A stretch of 64,000 bases of DNA from Streptomyces sp. NBC_01314 (GTDB taxonomy: Bacteria > Actinomycetota > Actinomycetes > Streptomycetales > Streptomycetaceae), in NCBI RefSeq assembly GCF_041435215.1, contig NZ_CP108394.1:6138001-6202000 (forward strand), read 5' to 3'. Made by a program: the position numbers and the translations under genes. Under the pieces are notes generated by a model. It was not told the DNA's origin and did not search any database. It saw only the letters and a program-made list of their open reading frames with translations. Shown here piece after piece: positions 1-9,700 of this stretch. Within the stretch, counting starts at the first letter, position 1. Every line of letters starts with the position of its first letter.

Positions 1-588
1 GTTCGATCACAACGAGACCCCAGTCCTTCCGGCGGACTGCGCCAAGCGTCACTGCGCGCTCACGCAGCAGGTACTTCACCGCCGAAGCCAGGTCGTCCAC
101 TGGAGGACTTACCTCGTAGCTTGCGAGTTTCCCGACGTACCAGTCCAGCCACTGCTCGCCTTCCCTCGTCACGGCCCGGGACAATGCGGACTCGGCATCC
201 CCGTCGAGAAAGACCATGACCGGCCGGACCTGTTCGAGAACCTCTGTGAGGTCAGTCATGAACGCGTCGATCGTCTCTTCGCCGTGCCCCATGGCCAGCA
301 GCGTCGGCACGAACGGCATCAGCGCGTCCGCGATCACCATGTCATTGCCGCTCGCCACGACCGCATCGACGAATCTCGCAGTCGCCGCGATCAGTGTCCC
401 CGGCTCGACCACGCCTGTCGCCCTGAACTCCTCGGCTACCGCAGCGAACTGCGGTCGGGTCAAGATCTCCTCCTCGCGGAAGTGGTCCACCCGCAGTCCG
501 TATCGGCCAGCCACTGGGACAGCCCGGCACACAGCGTCGACTTGCCCGCTCCGGGAGATGCTCCCCACACAGTGATCAGAACTGTCAT
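1..588 (-). pseudogene. P-loop nucleoside-kinase-like ATPase, frameshifted and cut by the window edge
   Basis: Reading leftward from an ATG at 588, the N-terminus MTVLITVWGASPGAGKST is a clean Walker A start. That frame hits a TGA at 460-462 after only 42 codons. About 25 residues in, near position 505, a second frame takes over and stays open to the left edge, with coherent protein sequence (for example RYGLRVDHFREEEI and MVFLDGDAESALSRAV). Restoring one base near 505 joins the two frames. The second half has the look of a P-loop kinase lid and base-binding region, so a thymidylate or deoxynucleoside kinase-like role is possible but not shown. It could be a real frameshift or an assembly error. 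The C-terminus lies outside the window. Confidence 0.6.
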
Positions 589-971
589 GGCTGCCGAGCC
601 TAGGATCGGCAGCCATGACTGCCAACTCCATGGCGTCCCCGGCTGTCCGTGCCGCAGATCGTGATCTTCACGGGAGAACCATTCGGCGCCGGTAGTGGCT
701 GGCCCGGGATCGGGCTTGGTGGCGTCGTCGCCATGCGGACCAGTGGAGTCGATGTGCGGCTGCGTGGGTGGGCTGGGTGACGAGTGTGGTGAAACGGGGC
801 CCTCACACTTCCCCCACCACTCTGAGCCTCTGCCGACACAGGTAGGGGCTCAGTCGTGTTTCCAGGCGTGATTAAGCCTGTGTGTCGCTGGGGAGAGCCC
901 CGGTAGGCTGTCATGACGGCAGTTCAAGGGTGTCCGGTGTCAGTCCGGCAGCTATCGAGGGAGCGTGTGCT
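589..971. other. Intergenic gap without a supported gene
   Basis: These 383 bases separate the diverging P-loop ATPase and cold-shock genes. They hold the promoters and leaders of both. The open frames here lack Streptomyces codon bias and I see no RNA gene, repeat or clear terminator. Confidence 0.5.
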
Positions 972-1355
972 TTGCCGACTGGCAAGGTCAAATGGTTCAA
1001 CAGTGAGAAGGGCTTCGGCTTTCTCTCCCGTGACGACGGCGGTGACGTCTTCGTCCACTCCTCCGTACTGCCCGCCGGTGTCGACACCTTGAAGCCGGGC
1101 CAGAAGGTCGAGTTCGGGGTCGTCGCCGGTCAACGCGGTGACCAGGCCCTCTCCGTGACGGTTCTGGAGCCGGCCCCCTCGGTCGCCGCCGCCCAGCGCA
1201 AGAAGCCCGACGAGCTGGCATCGATCGTGCAGGATCTGACCACACTGCTGGAGAACATCACGCCGATGCTGGAGCGGGGCCGCTATCCCGACCGTGCCGC
1301 GGGCGGGAAGATCGCGGGTCTTCTCCGCGCCGTGGCCGACCAGTTGGACGTGTAG
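972..1355 (+). CDS. Cold-shock-domain protein with C-terminal helical extension
   Basis: The 127-residue product starts with a canonical cold-shock domain: [19 protein letters not shown] carries RNP1 (KGFGF) and DVFVHSSV carries RNP2. Such domains bind single-stranded nucleic acid and act as RNA chaperones. After about residue 70 it continues with a helical tail rich in conserved-looking hydrophobics ([15 protein letters not shown]), so it is roughly twice the size of CspA. The start is a TTG at 972, because the cold-shock fold begins two residues later; a longer frame from 882 would add 30 residues of poor coding character. It is followed closely by the convergent mqnD. Confidence 0.85.
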   Translation: MPTGKVKWFNSEKGFGFLSRDDGGDVFVHSSVLPAGVDTLKPGQKVEFGVVAGQRGDQALSVTVLEPAPSVAAAQRKKPDELASIVQDLTTLLENITPMLERGRYPDRAAGGKIAGLLRAVADQLDV

Positions 1356-1375
1356 TCCACCGACTCCAAGGGTGT

Positions 1376-2293
1376 CTAAGGGAATTCGAGCGCGTCGGGG
1401 CCGAGGGGCGGTACCAGTCCCTCGGCCGCCGCACGTGTGAGCAGGCCCCTGACCGCCGCGTAGCCGTCCTCGCCGAGGTCGGCCGTGAACTCGTTGACGT
1501 ACAGGCCGATGTGCTGGTCGGCGACGGCCGGGTCCATCTCCTGGGCGTGTTCGAGGACGTACGGGCGGGAGACCTCGGGGTCGTCCCAGGCCGCGCGGAC
1601 GGAGGCGCGGATCGTCTCCGCGAGCCCGGTCAGTGTCTCCGTGCCCAGCGAGCGCTTCGCGATGATCGCGCCCAGCGGAATCGGCAGCCCCGTCGTGTCC
1701 TCCCAGTGCGCGCCCATGTCGGCGAGGTTGTGGAGGCCGTAGTTCCGGTAGGTGAAGCGGGCCTCGTGGATGACGAGTCCGGCGTCGACCTTGCCGTCCC
1801 GCACGGCCGGCATGATCTCGTGGAACGGCATCACCACGATCTCGCCCACCCCGCCGGGCAGCGTGTCCGCCGCCCAGAGGCGGAAGAGGAGATACGCGGT
1901 CGACCGCTCGCTCGGCACCGCCACCGTACGGCCGGTGAGGTCCGTGCCCGGCTCCCGCGTCAGCACCAGCGGGCCACAGCCCCGCCCGAGCGCACCGCCG
2001 CAGGGCAGCAGCGCGTACTCGTCGAGGACGTACGGCAGCACGGCGTACGACACCTTCAGTACGTCCAGGTCGCCGCGCTCGGCCATGCCGTTGGTGATGT
2101 CGATGTCCGCGAACGTCACGTCGAGCGCGGGCGCGCCGGGGATCCGGCCGTGCGCCCAGGCGTCGAAGACGAACGTGTCGTTGGGGCAGGGCGAGTACGC
2201 CATCCGCAGCCCGCCGGTCCCGGCGGGGGTGGTCGCGCGGCTCATGGGCGTCGCCTCGGGGCTCATGGGGCTGCTAGGGCTCATAGGGCTCAT
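1376..2293 (-). CDS. mqnD: 1,4-dihydroxy-6-naphthoate synthase MqnD (futalosine menaquinone pathway)
   Basis: MqnD converts cyclic dehypoxanthinyl futalosine to 1,4-dihydroxy-6-naphthoate, in the cytoplasmic route to menaquinone used by Streptomyces in place of the Men pathway. The product resembles a periplasmic-binding-protein fold, with the family opening MAYSPCPNDTFVFDAW near residue 31 and a TNGMAERGDLDVLKVSY segment. It lies directly downstream of mqnB and overlaps it by 20 bases. The start is uncertain: four in-frame ATGs (2293, 2284, 2266, 2245) sit in a short MSPMSPSSPMSP repeat. I chose 2293 because a GGAGAG sits just upstream. Confidence 0.92.
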   Translation of the reverse strand: MSPMSPSSPMSPEATPMSRATTPAGTGGLRMAYSPCPNDTFVFDAWAHGRIPGAPALDVTFADIDITNGMAERGDLDVLKVSYAVLPYVLDEYALLPCGGALGRGCGPLVLTREPGTDLTGRTVAVPSERSTAYLLFRLWAADTLPGGVGEIVVMPFHEIMPAVRDGKVDAGLVIHEARFTYRNYGLHNLADMGAHWEDTTGLPIPLGAIIAKRSLGTETLTGLAETIRASVRAAWDDPEVSRPYVLEHAQEMDPAVADQHIGLYVNEFTADLGEDGYAAVRGLLTRAAAEGLVPPLGPDALEFP

Positions 2294-2999
2294 GGGGGTC
2301 CCAACTCTCCAGTACGGGCGTCAGCTTCCCGAAGGCCTCGGTGAGTGCGGTCAGCGCGTCGCCGATGCGCCAGGCGGCGCGGTCGCGCGGGCCCACGGGG
2401 TTGGAGACGGCGCGCAGTTCGAGGACGGGAGTGGTGTGCGCGGCGGCGGCCTCGGCGACCCCGAAGCCCTCCATCGCCTCGGCCAGCGCACGCGGGTGGC
2501 GGGCCCGCAGGGTGGCCGCGCGCCCGGCGCTGCCGGTGACCGTGGAGACGGTGAGGACGGTGCCGGTGCGGGCGCCGGTGGCGGTCGCGGCGGCACGTAC
2601 GAGGTCCTGCGGCGGGTGGTGGGTGACGGTGCCGAAGCCCAGGTCGGTGACCGGGACGAAGCCGTCCGGCGTCTCGGCGCCCAGATCGGCCGCCGTGATC
2701 TCGTCGGCGAGGACGAGAGAGCCGAGGGGCGCCTCGGGCAGGAATCCCCCCGCGATACCGGTGGACACGACCAGCCCGTACGGCCTGCCCTCCAGGGCCG
2801 CGGCGGTCAGCGCGGCGGCGGTGGAGGCGGCGGCGAGGGCGGGGCCCACACCGGCGGCGAGGAGGTCGTAGTCGTGCGGGGGCGTCCGGAAGCCGTGGAG
2901 GGTCGCCGCCGGGAGTCGTGCCTCGGTGGCGGGGCCCGGGAGCGCTCGTGCCACCGCGTCCCGTTCGGCGGGGACGGCGGTGGCTACGAGGATGCGCAT
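2274..2999 (-). CDS. mqnB: Futalosine hydrolase MqnB
   Basis: The 241-residue protein belongs to the PNP/MTAN nucleosidase superfamily and removes hypoxanthine from futalosine in menaquinone synthesis. Visible family features are the N-terminal MRILVATAVPAERDAV strand, the STGIAGGF glycine motif near the middle and a C-terminal segment MEGFGVAEAA with the glutamate expected to contact the ribose. It is followed by mqnD with a 20-base overlap, so the two are almost certainly cotranscribed and translationally coupled. The last codons (DPHEPYEP) lie inside the short repeat that also encodes the MqnD N-terminus. Confidence 0.9.
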   Translation of the reverse strand: MRILVATAVPAERDAVARALPGPATEARLPAATLHGFRTPPHDYDLLAAGVGPALAAASTAAALTAAALEGRPYGLVVSTGIAGGFLPEAPLGSLVLADEITAADLGAETPDGFVPVTDLGFGTVTHHPPQDLVRAAATATGARTGTVLTVSTVTGSAGRAATLRARHPRALAEAMEGFGVAEAAAAHTTPVLELRAVSNPVGPRDRAAWRIGDALTALTEAFGKLTPVLESWDPHEPYEP

Positions 3000-3015
3000 G
3001 GGCGGCGGCCGCGGA

Positions 3016-3486
3016 TCAGGCGTCCGGGTTCTTCAGCTTGAAGTTCCACACGCCCTTGATCGCCGAACCCGAGGCGTTCTGCTCGACGATGCTGATCGTC
3101 AGCGACTTCTGGGCGGGCTGACCGGGCTGGGTGGCGAAGAGGCCCGGGTTCTCGAACGACCAGTACGTCTTGTCGAACGTCTCGCTGGTGGCCTGCTCCC
3201 CGTTGATCCACAGGGCCCAGCCCGTCTTCGCCACCTCCGGGTCGACGCCGATGCGCAGGGCCTTGCCGGCCGGCAGGTCGATCGACTTGGAGGGCTTCCC
3301 CTCCGCGCACTCCTTGGCCTGTGCGGCGTCGAGGGACCGGTAGCACTCGGCCTCGGCGCTGATCGAGTCGGTGCCGATCGTGACGGTGGCCATCGGCGTC
3401 GGCTCATCGCAGGCCGACAGGACGAGAAGTCCGGCGGAAACGGCGCCGAGGGTGGCTGCGGCGCGACGGGAACGCGGGAAGGTCAT
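3016..3486 (-). CDS. DUF2771-type lipoprotein
   Basis: The 156-residue product has a lipoprotein signal peptide: arginine-rich start, hydrophobic stretch, then lipobox LSAC with the lipidated cysteine at about residue 26. The mature part is small and beta-rich, with SFENPGLFATQPGQ and a C-terminal WNFKLKNPDA, matching my memory of the actinobacterial DUF2771 family. It would be anchored on the outer face of the membrane. Function is unknown. It sits upstream of mqnB in the same direction with 16 bases between, so it may be transcribed with the menaquinone genes. Confidence 0.7.
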   Translation of the reverse strand: MTFPRSRRAAATLGAVSAGLLVLSACDEPTPMATVTIGTDSISAEAECYRSLDAAQAKECAEGKPSKSIDLPAGKALRIGVDPEVAKTGWALWINGEQATSETFDKTYWSFENPGLFATQPGQPAQKSLTISIVEQNASGSAIKGVWNFKLKNPDA

Positions 3487-3560
3487 GGGCGAAGGTTATC
3501 TGGCCCGTCCAGAGGTGCCCCTACGTGGGGTCCGGCGTGCCGGGCCGGCCGGGGAATCGG

Positions 3561-4949
3561 TCAGGCCACACGGGCGCGGGGCGCGCCGCCGTGGCGGGCG
3601 GAGGAGAGCAGGCCGCGGACCGTGGTGAGCCAGCCCGCGGCGACGATCGCGGCGGACACGGCCATCCCGAGGGTGCCGTTGAGGGGAAGGGCGATCCCGA
3701 TGGCGCCGCCGATCACCCAGGAGATCTGGAGCAGGGTCTCGGAGCGGGCGAAGGCGGAGGTCCGGACGAGTTCGGGGACGTCGCGCTGGATGAGGGCGTC
3801 CAGGCACAGCTTCGACAGGGCCTGCGAGAACCCGGCGACCGCGGCGAGGCAGGCGATGAAGAACGCGCCGAAGAACAGGGCCGCCGTGATCGCCACACAG
3901 AGTTCGACGGCGACGACGGTCACGATGATCAGTTCCGGCGACCGCTGCTTCGCCCACGCCCCCACGGCCGTGCCCAGCGCGTTTCCCGTGCCGGCCGCGA
4001 CGGCCACCATGCCCAGGGAGACGGCGGCGCTCTGCCCGTGGAGCGGGTGGATGCGCAGCAGGAACGCCAGGAAGAAGATCAGGAAGCCGGAGAGGCCGCG
4101 CAGCGCGGCGTTGGCGGCGAGGGCGTGGGTGACCGCCGGGCCGACCGTCCGCAGGCCCGGCCGCTTCAGCGTCTCGCTGCGGTGCGGGCCGTGCAGATGC
4201 TCGGGGTCGGCCGCGAGCAGGGCCCTGTCCTCACCCTTCGCCGAGTCGACCTTCGAGGGGAGCGTGAAGGAGAGGAACGTACCCGCGACGAAGATCAGGA
4301 AGGCGCCGTAGAGCGGCCAGCGGGCTCCGAGCGCCTGCAGTCCGGCGCCGATGGGAGCGGCGACGCCGGTGGCGAGCAGACCGCACAGGGTGACCCGGGA
4401 GTTGGCCTTCACCAGGGAGAACCCAGGGGGCAGCAGGCGGGGGACGACGGCGCTGCGGACCACCCCGTACGCCTTCGAGGCGACCAGGACGCCCAGGGCG
4501 GCGGGGTAGAGCTCGATGCTGCCCGTCTCGACGGCGCCGACGAGGAGCAGGGCGAGGAAGGCGCGGACCAGCATCGCGCCGGCCATCGCGGCGCGGCGGC
4601 CGTGCGGGAGGCGGTCCAGGAGGGGGCCGATGACGGGGGCGAGGAGGGCGAAGGGGGCGAGGGTGATGGCGAGGTAGAGGGCGACTCGGCCGCGGGCCTC
4701 GTCGGTGGGGACGGAGAAGAAGACCGTGGAGGCGAGGGAGACGGTGATCATCACGTCGCCCGCGCCGTTCACACCGTGCAGCTCGATGAGTTTGCCGAGG
4801 CCGGATTCGCCGGCGCCGTGGGCGTGGGTGGCCTTGCGGATGCCTCGGGCGGGGCCGGTGAACGGAAGGTGCAGGGCGCGGCCCACCGAGCGGACGGCGC
4901 CGGTCACCCGACCCGATCCGCGCGCTCCGCCCCGCTCGGCGCCGGTCAC
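3561..4949 (-). CDS. MFS-type transporter
   Basis: The 462-residue protein has about 12 hydrophobic segments starting near residue 60, with a cytoplasmic basic N-terminus and the MFS-like loop motif LDRLPHGRRAAM after helix 2. It begins with a long soluble leader carrying KATHAHGAGESGLGKLIELHGVN, typical of an actinobacterial MFS group of unknown substrate. It is separated by 74 bases from the DUF2771 lipoprotein gene downstream. Export of a small molecule is plausible, but no substrate can be read from sequence. Confidence 0.75.
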   Translation of the reverse strand: MTGAERGGARGSGRVTGAVRSVGRALHLPFTGPARGIRKATHAHGAGESGLGKLIELHGVNGAGDVMITVSLASTVFFSVPTDEARGRVALYLAITLAPFALLAPVIGPLLDRLPHGRRAAMAGAMLVRAFLALLLVGAVETGSIELYPAALGVLVASKAYGVVRSAVVPRLLPPGFSLVKANSRVTLCGLLATGVAAPIGAGLQALGARWPLYGAFLIFVAGTFLSFTLPSKVDSAKGEDRALLAADPEHLHGPHRSETLKRPGLRTVGPAVTHALAANAALRGLSGFLIFFLAFLLRIHPLHGQSAAVSLGMVAVAAGTGNALGTAVGAWAKQRSPELIIVTVVAVELCVAITAALFFGAFFIACLAAVAGFSQALSKLCLDALIQRDVPELVRTSAFARSETLLQISWVIGGAIGIALPLNGTLGMAVSAAIVAAGWLTTVRGLLSSARHGGAPRARVA

Positions 4950-5038
4950 CTCGTCATAGTGCCCCGAGAAAGGGGGGCGTAGTGCGTTTACCGCTCGTAT
5001 GGCCCCGGTTCGGGACGGGTGTCCGCGGTGGGTGGGCC

Positions 5039-5209
5039 GGCTGCGGGTTCGTCGTGGTTGATCGCGCGGTTCCCCGCGCCCTCTGAAAGTTCCTGGCCCC
5101 GCGGGCCTGAAGAACGACGGCTTCGCGGGGAGAGAACCACGGGGCGCAGCCCCTGCTTTTTTTCAGGGGCGCGGGGAACCGCGCGATCAGCCACGACCCA
5201 CCCGCAGCC
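5039..5209. repeat. Dispersed intergenic repeat, copy 1, full inverted-repeat form
   Basis: Two arms of about 43 bases, near 5039-5083 and 5165-5209, are nearly perfect inverted complements. The arm core is GGGCGCGGGGAACCGCGCGA. The middle contains a second small hairpin with a run of T (GGGGCGCAGCCCCTGC near 5143). Single arms recur at five other intergenic sites in this window. The rest of the gap 4950-5578 holds only the DUF3027 promoter region. Confidence 0.75.
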
Positions 5210-5578
5210 GCCCGACGACCCTGGCCTCCCGAGTCCTCACGCGCGGCCGGACCGCAGGTCACGGCGGTTTCCCGCCAATAACCGACGGTGCCTGTCCAGC
5301 CCTCTCGACCCCCTCTCCGGCCGAAGTCGAGCGCAGCGGAATCGCGGAACCGCTACGTCGGTGTGGGCGCGGAGCCTCGGAGAAGGTAGCGTGCATAGCG
5401 CGCCTGCGGCAGTTGTTCTCGGCCGCGCGCCTCTCGTTCATCCCGCAGAATGGATGACATAGGTGCGCCCGAGTGCGATCGGGCGCGGACGTCGACGCGG
5501 CCCCCTGGTCCGCTCCGTCCGCTCCCCTCCGCCGAGGGAGGCGCACTCGTGAGACGGCGTAGGAGAGAAGCGATACCT

Positions 5579-6511
5579 GTGAGCGCAGCGACAACGCGAA
5601 GCCGCACCCCCGACCGTCTGTGTGCCGAGGCCGTCGACCTCGCCCGTTCCGCCGCGGAGGAGGCCGCCGCGCCAGGCGTGGTGGGCGAGCACGCGGGGCT
5701 CGTGTCCGAGGGCGACCGGGTCGTGACGCACTTCTTCGAGTGCAAGGAGATGGGCTACCGAGGCTGGCGCTGGGCCGTCACCGTCGCCCGTGCCTCACGC
5801 GCGAAGTTCGTGACACTGGACGAGGTGGTCCTGCTCCCGGGCGCCGACGCGCTGCTCGCGCCGGAGTGGGTGCCCTGGAGCGAGCGGCTCCGGCCGGGCG
5901 ACATGGGCCCCGGTGACCTGCTGCCCACGGACGCCGAGGACCTGCGGCTGGAGCCCGGGTACTCCGGCGAGGACGAGCCGCTGCCGAACTCCCCGGTCTC
6001 GCACGACATGGCCGAGCTGGTGGAGGCGGAGGACGCCGAGGTCACCGCCGGGGTACCGGCGAACCTGCCGCTCGCGCCGACCCGCGGGTCGATCGCCGCG
6101 GTCGCCGAGGAACTGGGCATGCGGCGGGCCCGGGTGCTGTCCCGGTACGGGCTGCACACGGCCGCGGACCGGTGGGAGGAAGGGTTCGGGGCGAAGACCG
6201 CGATGGCCCAGGCCGCGCCGGCGGCGTGCGTCAGCTGTGGGTTCCTCGTGGCGATCGGCGGGTCCCTCGGGCAGGCCTTCGGGGTGTGCGCCAACGAGTT
6301 CGCGCCGGCGGACGGGCGGATGGTCTCGCTGACGTACGGATGCGGCGGGCACTCGGAGGCGGCGGTCATGCCCGCCCCGCCCCGCCCGCTCCCGCCGCGG
6401 CTGGACGAGACGCGGGTGGATCCCTTCCCGCTGCGGCCGTCGCCGGACTCGGGGTCGGTGTACGTGGGGCCGGAGGAGACCGAGTTCGAGGCGGATCTGG
6501 GGCATTCGTAG
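5579..6511 (+). CDS. DUF3027 family protein
   Basis: A 310-residue protein with a conserved-looking core GYRGWRWAVTVARA followed by DEVVLLPGADALLAPEW, as I recall for the actinobacterial DUF3027 family. The second half has paired cysteines (CVSCGF, a later GVCANEF and YGCGGH), which could bind a metal. The GTG start at 5579 is preferred because AGGAGAG lies about ten bases upstream; frames from 5450 or 5549 are longer but lack a ribosome binding site. No function is assigned to the family. Confidence 0.75.
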   Translation: MSAATTRSRTPDRLCAEAVDLARSAAEEAAAPGVVGEHAGLVSEGDRVVTHFFECKEMGYRGWRWAVTVARASRAKFVTLDEVVLLPGADALLAPEWVPWSERLRPGDMGPGDLLPTDAEDLRLEPGYSGEDEPLPNSPVSHDMAELVEAEDAEVTAGVPANLPLAPTRGSIAAVAEELGMRRARVLSRYGLHTAADRWEEGFGAKTAMAQAAPAACVSCGFLVAIGGSLGQAFGVCANEFAPADGRMVSLTYGCGGHSEAAVMPAPPRPLPPRLDETRVDPFPLRPSPDSGSVYVGPEETEFEADLGHS

Positions 6512-6610
6512 GTCGCGGTTCGCGGTTCGCGGTTCGCCGTTCGCCGTTCGCGGTTCGGCGGTTCGACGGGGAGCTCGGGTCCGGCCGTATGCGGGCGGGT
6601 GCGGGCCGAT

Positions 6611-6690
6611 GAAAAGGCATGGGGCGCGGCCCCTGCTTTTTCAGGGGCGCGGGGAACTGCGCGAGAAGCCCCACCCACCCGCACCCGCCG
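6611..6690. repeat. Dispersed intergenic repeat, copy 2
   Basis: This lies 100 bases after the DUF3027 stop. It contains the arm core GGGCGCGGGGAACTGCGCGA, preceded by a small hairpin GGGGCGCGGCCCC and a T run, and followed by CCCACCCACCCGCA. The left arm of copy 1 is missing. Just upstream (6512-6560) is a short tandem of a GGTTCGC-type heptamer. Confidence 0.65.
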
Positions 6691-6785
6691 ACATGCCAGG
6701 TACCCCCCACCCCCTGGGCATCCTGCCTAGCCAGCGCTGCGACCCGGTACCTTCGTGTCCACCAGGCGACAGGGAGAAGTGAACC

Positions 6786-9700
6786 GTGAGCAAGTTCGTG
6801 CGGCCGGCGGCAGAGGGTGCGGACCCGTTCGGGACGGCTCGGCTGCGGCGGGGGGTGCTCGACGCCTGGGCCACCAGTCCGGCCCGTTTCCGTGAGGATG
6901 CCAACGCCGAGGAGGATCTCGTCCTCGGCGGCTACCGGGACCGCCTCGTCGTGGAGCTGGCGCAGAACGCCGCCGACGCCGCGGCGCGGGCCAAGGTGCC
7001 GGGGCGGCTGCGGCTGACCCTCCGCGACGGCGTCCTCGTCGCCGCCAACACCGGCGCCCCGCTCGACGCGGGCGGCGTCGAGTCGCTGTCCACGCTCCGC
7101 GCGTCCGCGAAGCGGGACCTCCACGACGGTGCCGTGGGCCGTTACGGTGTCGGTTTCGCCGCCGTGCTCGCCGTCACCGACGAGCCCGCCGTCGTCGGCC
7201 GGCACGGCGGTATCCGCTGGTCGCTCGCCGAGGCCCGGATGCTCGCCGCCGACACCGCCCGGCACAGCCCGGGGCTGGGCGACGAGGTCCGTCGGCGTGA
7301 CGGGCATGTGCCGCTGCTACGGCTGCCGTTCGCGGCCGAGGGGACCGCCCCGGACACGTACGACACCGTCGTCATCCTGCCGCTGCGCGACACCGCCGCC
7401 GCCGATCTCGCCGAGCGGCTGCTGCACGCGGTCGACGACGCGCTGCTCCTCGCCCTGCCCGGCCTCGACGAGGTCGTCATCGAGATCGGCGCCGGTGAGG
7501 TACGGACGCTGCGGCGGCGCGTGGAGGAGGCGTACGTCGTCGTCGAGGACTCGCGGGACGGGGTCACGCGCTGGCGCACCGTCGCCGAGCACGGCGTGGT
7601 CGAGGGCGCGCTGCTCGCCGACCGGCCCGTCGAGGAGCGGCTGCGGCCGCACTGGTCCGTCACCTGGGCGGTGCCCACGGGGCCCGACGGCGCGCCGGTC
7701 CGGCCGCGTACCAGCGCCGTCGTGCACGCCCCCACACCCAGCGACGAGGCGCTCGGCGTACCCGCGCTGCTCATCGCCTCCTTCCCCCTGGACACGACCC
7801 GGCGGCACGCCGCGGCCGGGCCGCTCACCGACTTCCTCGTGCAGCGCGCGGCGGACGCGTACGCGGGACTCCTCGCCGCCTGGGAGCCGGTCGCCGAGGG
7901 GATCATCGACCTCGTGCCCGGCCCGCTGGGCAAGGGTGAGCTGGACGGCGCCCTGCGCGGGGCGATCCTCGAACGGCTGCCGCGGACCGCCTTCCTGCCG
8001 CGCGCGGTCGCGCCCGAGCCCGACGACGACCTGCCCGCGGCCCTCCGCCCCCGGGACGCGGAGGTCGTCGAGGGAGCCGGGGACGAGACCGTGCGGGTGC
8101 TCGCCGACGTCCTGCCCAACCTGCTGCCCGCCGGGCTCGAACGGCGCGCGGAACTACGCACGTTGGGCGTCGCGCGCCTGCCGCTGGGCGACACGATCGA
8201 CCGGCTCGCGGGCCTGGAGAAGGCGCCCGACTGGTGGCGGCGGCTGTACGACAGCCTCGCCGGTGTCGACCCGGACCGGCTGTCCGGGCTGCCGGTGCCA
8301 CTCGCGGACGGGCGGACCACCATCGGGCCGCGTCAGGTGCTCCTGCCGGCCGCCGACGGGCCGCAGACGGCCTCCGAGACCCTCGCCCGCCTGGGACTGA
8401 AGGTCGCCCACCCGGACGCCGTGCATCCGCTTCTGGAGAAGCTGGGCGCCCTGCCCGCGACCCCGCGTGCCGTGCTCACCACCCCGCAGGTACGGGCCGC
8501 CGTCGCCGCGTCCCTGGACGACGAGGGCGGCGCCTGGGACGAGGAGGACGGCCGGCCGGACGCCGACGAACTCGCCGACCTCGTCCTCGCTCTGGCCCGC
8601 GACGCCGCCCTCGACCCCGGCGACGAACCCTGGCTCGCCGCCCTCGCCCTGACCGACGAGGACGGCGAACTGGCGCCCGCCGGTGAACTCGTCCTCCCCG
8701 GCAGCCCTTTCGCCCGGGTCGTCCGTGAGGACGAACTCGCCTTCGTGGACGCCGAGCTGGCCGACCGCTGGGGGGAACAGCCCCTGGCCGCCTGCGGGGT
8801 GCTGGCCAACTTCGCCCTGGTCCGAGCCACCGACGTCGTCCTCGACCCGGACGAACTGGAGCCGCGCGACGGGGACTTCGCCGAACCCGACGACGCCGGG
8901 TTGCTCGACGCGGTGGACGTGTGGTCCGAGGACATCCTCGACCGGTTCCCGGACAGCCCCGTGCCGCCCGTCGCGACGGAGATCGTGGCCGTGCGCGACC
9001 TGGAGCTCGTCGACGAGGACCGCTGGCCGGAGGCGCTCGCCCTGCTCGCCCAGCCGCCCCTGCGCGACGCCCTCGTCCAGCCGGTACGCATCCTGCTCCC
9101 GGACGGCACGCACGAGGCCGTACGCCCCTACACCGCCTGGTGGCTGCGCGGGCACCCGGTCCTCGACGGCCGCCGCCCGGCAGGCCTGCTCGCGGCCGGC
9201 GGGGACCCGCTGCTGCACGGCCTGTACGACGAGGCCGACGCCACCGGCTTCGACGACGAGCAGGTTCTGCGGGCGCTGGGCGTCCGTACCTCGGTGGCCG
9301 CGCTGCTGGACGAGCCGGGCGGCGCCGCCGAGCTGCTGGACCGCCTGGCCGACCCGGACCTGCCCGTGGCCGCCGCGCAACTGCACGGCCTGTACGGCGC
9401 GTTGGCCGACCTCGACCCCGAACAGGTGACCCTGCCGGACGAGTTGCGCGCGGTGGTGGACGGTGAGGTGACCGTCGTGGACGCGGCCGACGCCGTCGTC
9501 GTCGACTCCCCCGACCTGCTGCCCTTCACCTCCGGGATGCCCCTGCTCCCGGTACGGCCGTCAAGGGCCGCCGAGCTGGCCGAGCTGTTCCAGGTGCGGC
9601 GGCTCAGCGAATCGGTGACCGGGGAGGTGGACTCGCAGGGTACGGAACACGACGTACCGGAGCCGGTACGGGTCCTGCTCGGCTCCCGGACGCCCGAGAG

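Noticed and set aside
600..914. 104-codon minus-strand frame between the ATPase and cold-shock genes
   Set aside because: Threonine/proline/arginine-rich with no ribosome binding site or codon bias.
3525..4982. A 485-codon plus-strand frame opposite the MFS gene
   Set aside because: Glutamate/glycine/arginine-rich complement of GC-biased codons; the minus-strand frame has clear membrane helices.
8154..9386. A 410-codon minus-strand frame inside the sacsin-like gene
   Set aside because: It lacks recognisable domains and has valine/glycine/arginine bias of an antisense GC frame.
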